NCBI GenBank assembly: GCA_001770015.1
Contig: MEQB01000059.1
Coordinates: 1 to 55,168 of the forward strand
Source of the DNA: Bdellovibrionales bacterium RIFOXYC1_FULL_37_79
Lineage (GTDB): Bacteria > Bdellovibrionota > Bacteriovoracia > Bacteriovoracales > Bacteriovoracaceae
DNA length: 55,168 nt
Direction of reading: 5' to 3'
Shown in pieces: positions 52,735 through 55,168 of the stretch; positions within the stretch are counted from its first letter, which is position 1, and each line of letters starts with the position of its first letter. A model generated the notes under the pieces. The model saw only the letters and a list, made by a program, of their open reading frames with translations, was not told the origin of the DNA and ran no database searches. Position numbers and translations under genes: made by a program.

Positions 52735-53622
52735 TTACTCTATTGGCAACCAGTAATCATACTCACCATTCTTTGGATAATCTTTGGATAAAACCTCGAA
52801 ATCTGGCCCATTCGCTCTTTTGTAATCAGATTTCGGTAGCCATGAGCCATAAATATACTTTAGCGTTCTATCAATATCATTTGGCTCCCCGTTATGTGTA
52901 AAGCTAGCAAACTTTGATTTGGGGATTATCATTGCTCTCATTCCTTTTGGTATTTCACAAAATGAATTAACTTCAACGCATGCAAAATAAACTAAATTGT
53001 CATCAGATTCATATTCGCTATCAGTTGGATAACAATCTACTATCCCAATACGATGCGCCTCAACTCTATTTTTAATTTCACTAATCCTTGTTTTAAATCT
53101 TCCCCAAAGCTGGGGTATAACTTTATCATCCTTCCCCCCCTCGGAAAAAACTCCAATAAACTGCACACCTATTCCAACTAATTTCATCTCATCTTTTTCA
53201 ATAATCTTTGGTTTCATCGTAACTCCTTTTTGTAAATGTTCCAAATACACTTCATCAATCCTTAGTTTTGAAATCATATTCAAATCCTTGGATGATGAAA
53301 TAAATTTTTTCGGAGTGATTCCAAAATATTTTTTAAAAGCCCTGGAAAAAGACTCCTGTGATTCAAATTGACAATCTAATGCCAAATCCAAAATTCTTAT
53401 ATTTTTATTACTTCTTAACATTCTTGCAGCAAAAGTTAACCTGCGATTTCTAACGTATTCCTTAACAGTGTCTCCCGTAATAGCACGAAACATTCTCTGG
53501 AAGTGCCACTGGGACATTCCGCCCTCATTTGCAATTTTTCTTATCAAGATTTCTTTATTTAAATTATCCTCGATAAAATCAATTGCTCTTTGTACTTGGT
53601 TTAAATAATCATTACCACTCAT
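52735..53622 (-). CDS. AraC-type regulator with GyrI-like ligand-binding domain
   Basis: The 295-residue protein has an AraC DNA-binding domain at residues ~5-108 (double HTH; IANEGGMSQWHFQRMFRAITGDTVKEYV and FESQESFSRAFKKYFGITPKKF) and a C-terminal GyrI/BmrR-like domain (~140-295, RIGIVDCYPTD...ANGPDFEVL). This Rob/SoxS-like layout senses small hydrophobic molecules and activates stress or efflux genes. AAGGAA precedes the ATG. Targets are unknown; the methyltransferase gene lies 99 bases upstream on the same strand. Confidence 0.9.
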   Translation of the reverse strand: MSGNDYLNQVQRAIDFIEDNLNKEILIRKIANEGGMSQWHFQRMFRAITGDTVKEYVRNRRLTFAARMLRSNKNIRILDLALDCQFESQESFSRAFKKYFGITPKKFISSSKDLNMISKLRIDEVYLEHLQKGVTMKPKIIEKDEMKLVGIGVQFIGVFSEGGKDDKVIPQLWGRFKTRISEIKNRVEAHRIGIVDCYPTDSEYESDDNLVYFACVEVNSFCEIPKGMRAMIIPKSKFASFTHNGEPNDIDRTLKYIYGSWLPKSDYKRANGPDFEVLSKDYPKNGEYDYWLPIE

Positions 53623-53721
53623 ACTGTTTCCTTAAGTAAATATGACATATTAAAAATTACTTTTTTTGATATTTTGTGCTTATTAATCATTTATAATAAA
53701 AAAATTTATTAAGTGTTTTAG

Positions 53722-54441
53722 CTAAAATTTATTTTTAATAATTACACACATGCTATTACTATAGGCTTCATTAATCGATTCAAACCTGTGAATCACTTTA
53801 AAACCATTATCATCTATTTCCTTTAGATGGTGCTCCCAATTCTTTACCCAGGTTGGTAGATGAGGGAGTTTTAAAATATCTACAGGGATATGCTTTGGAC
53901 CTTCAACCAATCGCCATTCTCGAGTTTCTAGATAATTCTCAATATCAGGATACTCCTCATTAACTCCATCACCCCGGTTTAAAAAGAAAAAAATCCCATT
54001 AGGCTTCAATACTCTTTTTATTTGCTGAAATAATTTGTCACGATCGCTTTGTTTAACAAGCATATGAAGACAGCCGGTACTTACTCCAAAATCAAATGTA
54101 TTATTACAAAATTTAGATAAAATCAAAGCATCATCCTGAACAAAATCGACAGTTCTATTTTCCTTAGCGGAAAATTCTCGAGCTTTCTCTAACCCGGTAG
54201 TTGAATAATCTACACCAGTCATCGACATTCCCTTTCCAGAAAGGTAAATGGAATTAAAACCTTCCCCACATCCAATATCAATACCCAACATGTCTTTTTT
54301 TAAATCAGCAGTTTCAACAAAAACATCTAACTCTTTATCTAAAACACACCTAGTCCATTTTTTTAGGCCATGCTTATATATTCTCTGATAACGATCTTCA
54401 TACATGGTGTAATAATCGTTTGGGATTTCTTTCTTGGTCAT
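53722..54441 (-). CDS. SAM-dependent methyltransferase
   Basis: A 239-residue class I methyltransferase. Motif I is LGIDIGCGEGFNSIYLSGKG, then MTGVDYSTTGLEKAREFS, VDFVQDDALIL and FDFGVSTGCLHML, resembling the thiopurine/TehB-like branch. The N-terminal YYTMYEDRYQRIYKHG is common in such enzymes. It begins five bases after the stop of the radical-SAM-like gene, so the two are probably cotranscribed, which suggests joint modification of one substrate. Confidence 0.86.
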   Translation of the reverse strand: MTKKEIPNDYYTMYEDRYQRIYKHGLKKWTRCVLDKELDVFVETADLKKDMLGIDIGCGEGFNSIYLSGKGMSMTGVDYSTTGLEKAREFSAKENRTVDFVQDDALILSKFCNNTFDFGVSTGCLHMLVKQSDRDKLFQQIKRVLKPNGIFFFLNRGDGVNEEYPDIENYLETREWRLVEGPKHIPVDILKLPHLPTWVKNWEHHLKEIDDNGFKVIHRFESINEAYSNSMCVIIKNKF

Positions 54442-54446
54442 ACAAT

Positions 54447-55168
54447 TTACCTTACCTGGTTTATATAATCATTATAAATTTGAGGAAGCTCTTTTTCCCT
54501 ATAGCTCTCAGGATCTATAAAACGATGTCCCTTAAATTTATGTAGCATTTCATCGTTCATTTTCCTCATGGCATTTATAAACGAATGAAGGTGATCATTA
54601 ACATCTATTTCACAACTTTTATATGCCTTTCCAAAGGTCCAATTTTTACAGTTGGTAATTTCTAACGTCATATCTTCATTAGGTTTTACAACTAAACATG
54701 AAGAGTCATACCCATAGAGATGGGTATCTTTTAATTTTTGATGGAAGTCATTGATATTATCCCAAGTAGATAAATTAGGATAATCTACCTTATCTCCAAA
54801 CTTCTCTTTGATTTTATCAAATATCTCAATAAATTCATGAAAGTGTTCTGGAAAAACAATTAGATTATTAGATTCAGCAACATTTTTTACTCCGATATGA
54901 GCAATCGGAGTAAATTTAACGGTAACGTTATTATGAATAGACAATATCGTTTTCATAATATTATCCATTTGATCAAAGCGTGTTCGTGGAAGAGTTGATT
55001 GAATATAAACATATTGATCAATATCATTAAAAACATGTAGGTTTTTTATGAATCGTTTATAGCTTAAAGGGTTTTGTGCCATTTGGTTATGTGATTCTTC
55101 ATCTGGAGCTAATATACTCGTAAAAAAATATTGAAAATTTTTCAGTTTAGATATTTTTTTTATTAAAT
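54447..55168 (-). CDS. Radical-SAM-like protein, C-terminal part (5' end beyond window)
   Basis: The frame is open to the window edge, so the ATG at 55082 is probably internal. The upstream part reads NFQYFFTSILAPDEESHNQMAQNP, then LSYKRFIKNLHVFN and YVYIQSTLPRTRFDQMDNIM, which resembles the later strands of a radical SAM barrel (peptide or ribosomal-product type). The C-terminal SSCLVVKPNEDMTLEITNCKNW and KSCEID hold Cys that could form an auxiliary cluster, SPASM-like. The CxxxCxxC motif, if present, lies outside. The call is tentative. Confidence 0.5.
   Translation of the reverse strand, partial: LIKKISKLKNFQYFFTSILAPDEESHNQMAQNPLSYKRFIKNLHVFNDIDQYVYIQSTLPRTRFDQMDNIMKTILSIHNNVTVKFTPIAHIGVKNVAESNNLIVFPEHFHEFIEIFDKIKEKFGDKVDYPNLSTWDNINDFHQKLKDTHLYGYDSSCLVVKPNEDMTLEITNCKNWTFGKAYKSCEIDVNDHLHSFINAMRKMNDEMLHKFKGHRFIDPESYREKELPQIYNDYINQVR

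Overview
The window looks like chromosome from a low-GC Bdellovibrionota bacterium, probably a Bacteriovorax/Peredibacter-like predator. That is inference from gene content: many exported proteins, a TIGR02147-family regulator paired with a GNGGD/HEY exported protein, an outer-membrane phospholipase A, many trypsin-like proteases, and AT-rich coding sequence. No rRNA gene, complete tRNA gene or CRISPR array was seen.

Region 1 (1-12730) is one co-directional block. Five tandem paralogues encode exported proteins made of RCC1-like repeats with a Cys-Trp-Gly (CWG) signature. All share a C-terminal domain of about 170 residues that I cannot assign to a known family. They are followed, with a start/stop overlap, by a large cytoplasmic helical protein ending in a winged-helix-like segment, and then by an exported trypsin-like protein whose catalytic Asp appears replaced. 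Copy number, repeat number and patchy DNA identity suggest recombination between the paralogues. This block is the best candidate for an undescribed system.

Region 2 (12841-25508) is housekeeping ion transport. kdpABCDE (high-affinity K+ uptake with its sensor and regulator, no kdpF seen) is translationally coupled to an MpaA-like M14 protein that has lost key active-site residues. It is followed by a complete pstSCAB-phoU phosphate operon. pldA lies convergent to phoU.

Region 3 (26490-39291) is a mosaic of small operons: SDR, VOC and AHSA1 enzymes; a beta-helix lipoprotein; exported proteins of unknown function; a TIGR02147 regulator with its exported partner; a frameshifted IS256 transposase remnant; an exported alpha/beta hydrolase; and a DTW-domain tRNA modifier. 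Ten copies of a short palindrome (core GGTACGCCGTACC) lie between genes from 12.7 to 38.5 kb, all in the same orientation whatever the gene strand.

Region 4 (39757-52734) lacks that palindrome. It carries isolated, mostly plus-strand single genes (GNAT acetyltransferases, a HAD hydrolase, methyltransferase, exported hypotheticals, two trypsin-like proteases) with IS91 and IS21 remnants. Two 139-bp near-identical repeats and one partial copy, each an imperfect palindrome placed just after a stop codon, give it a gene-cassette look, although canonical attC core sites and an integrase are not seen.

Region 5 (52735-55168, minus strand) holds an AraC/GyrI-like regulator and a methyltransferase that follows a radical-SAM-like gene cut by the window edge.
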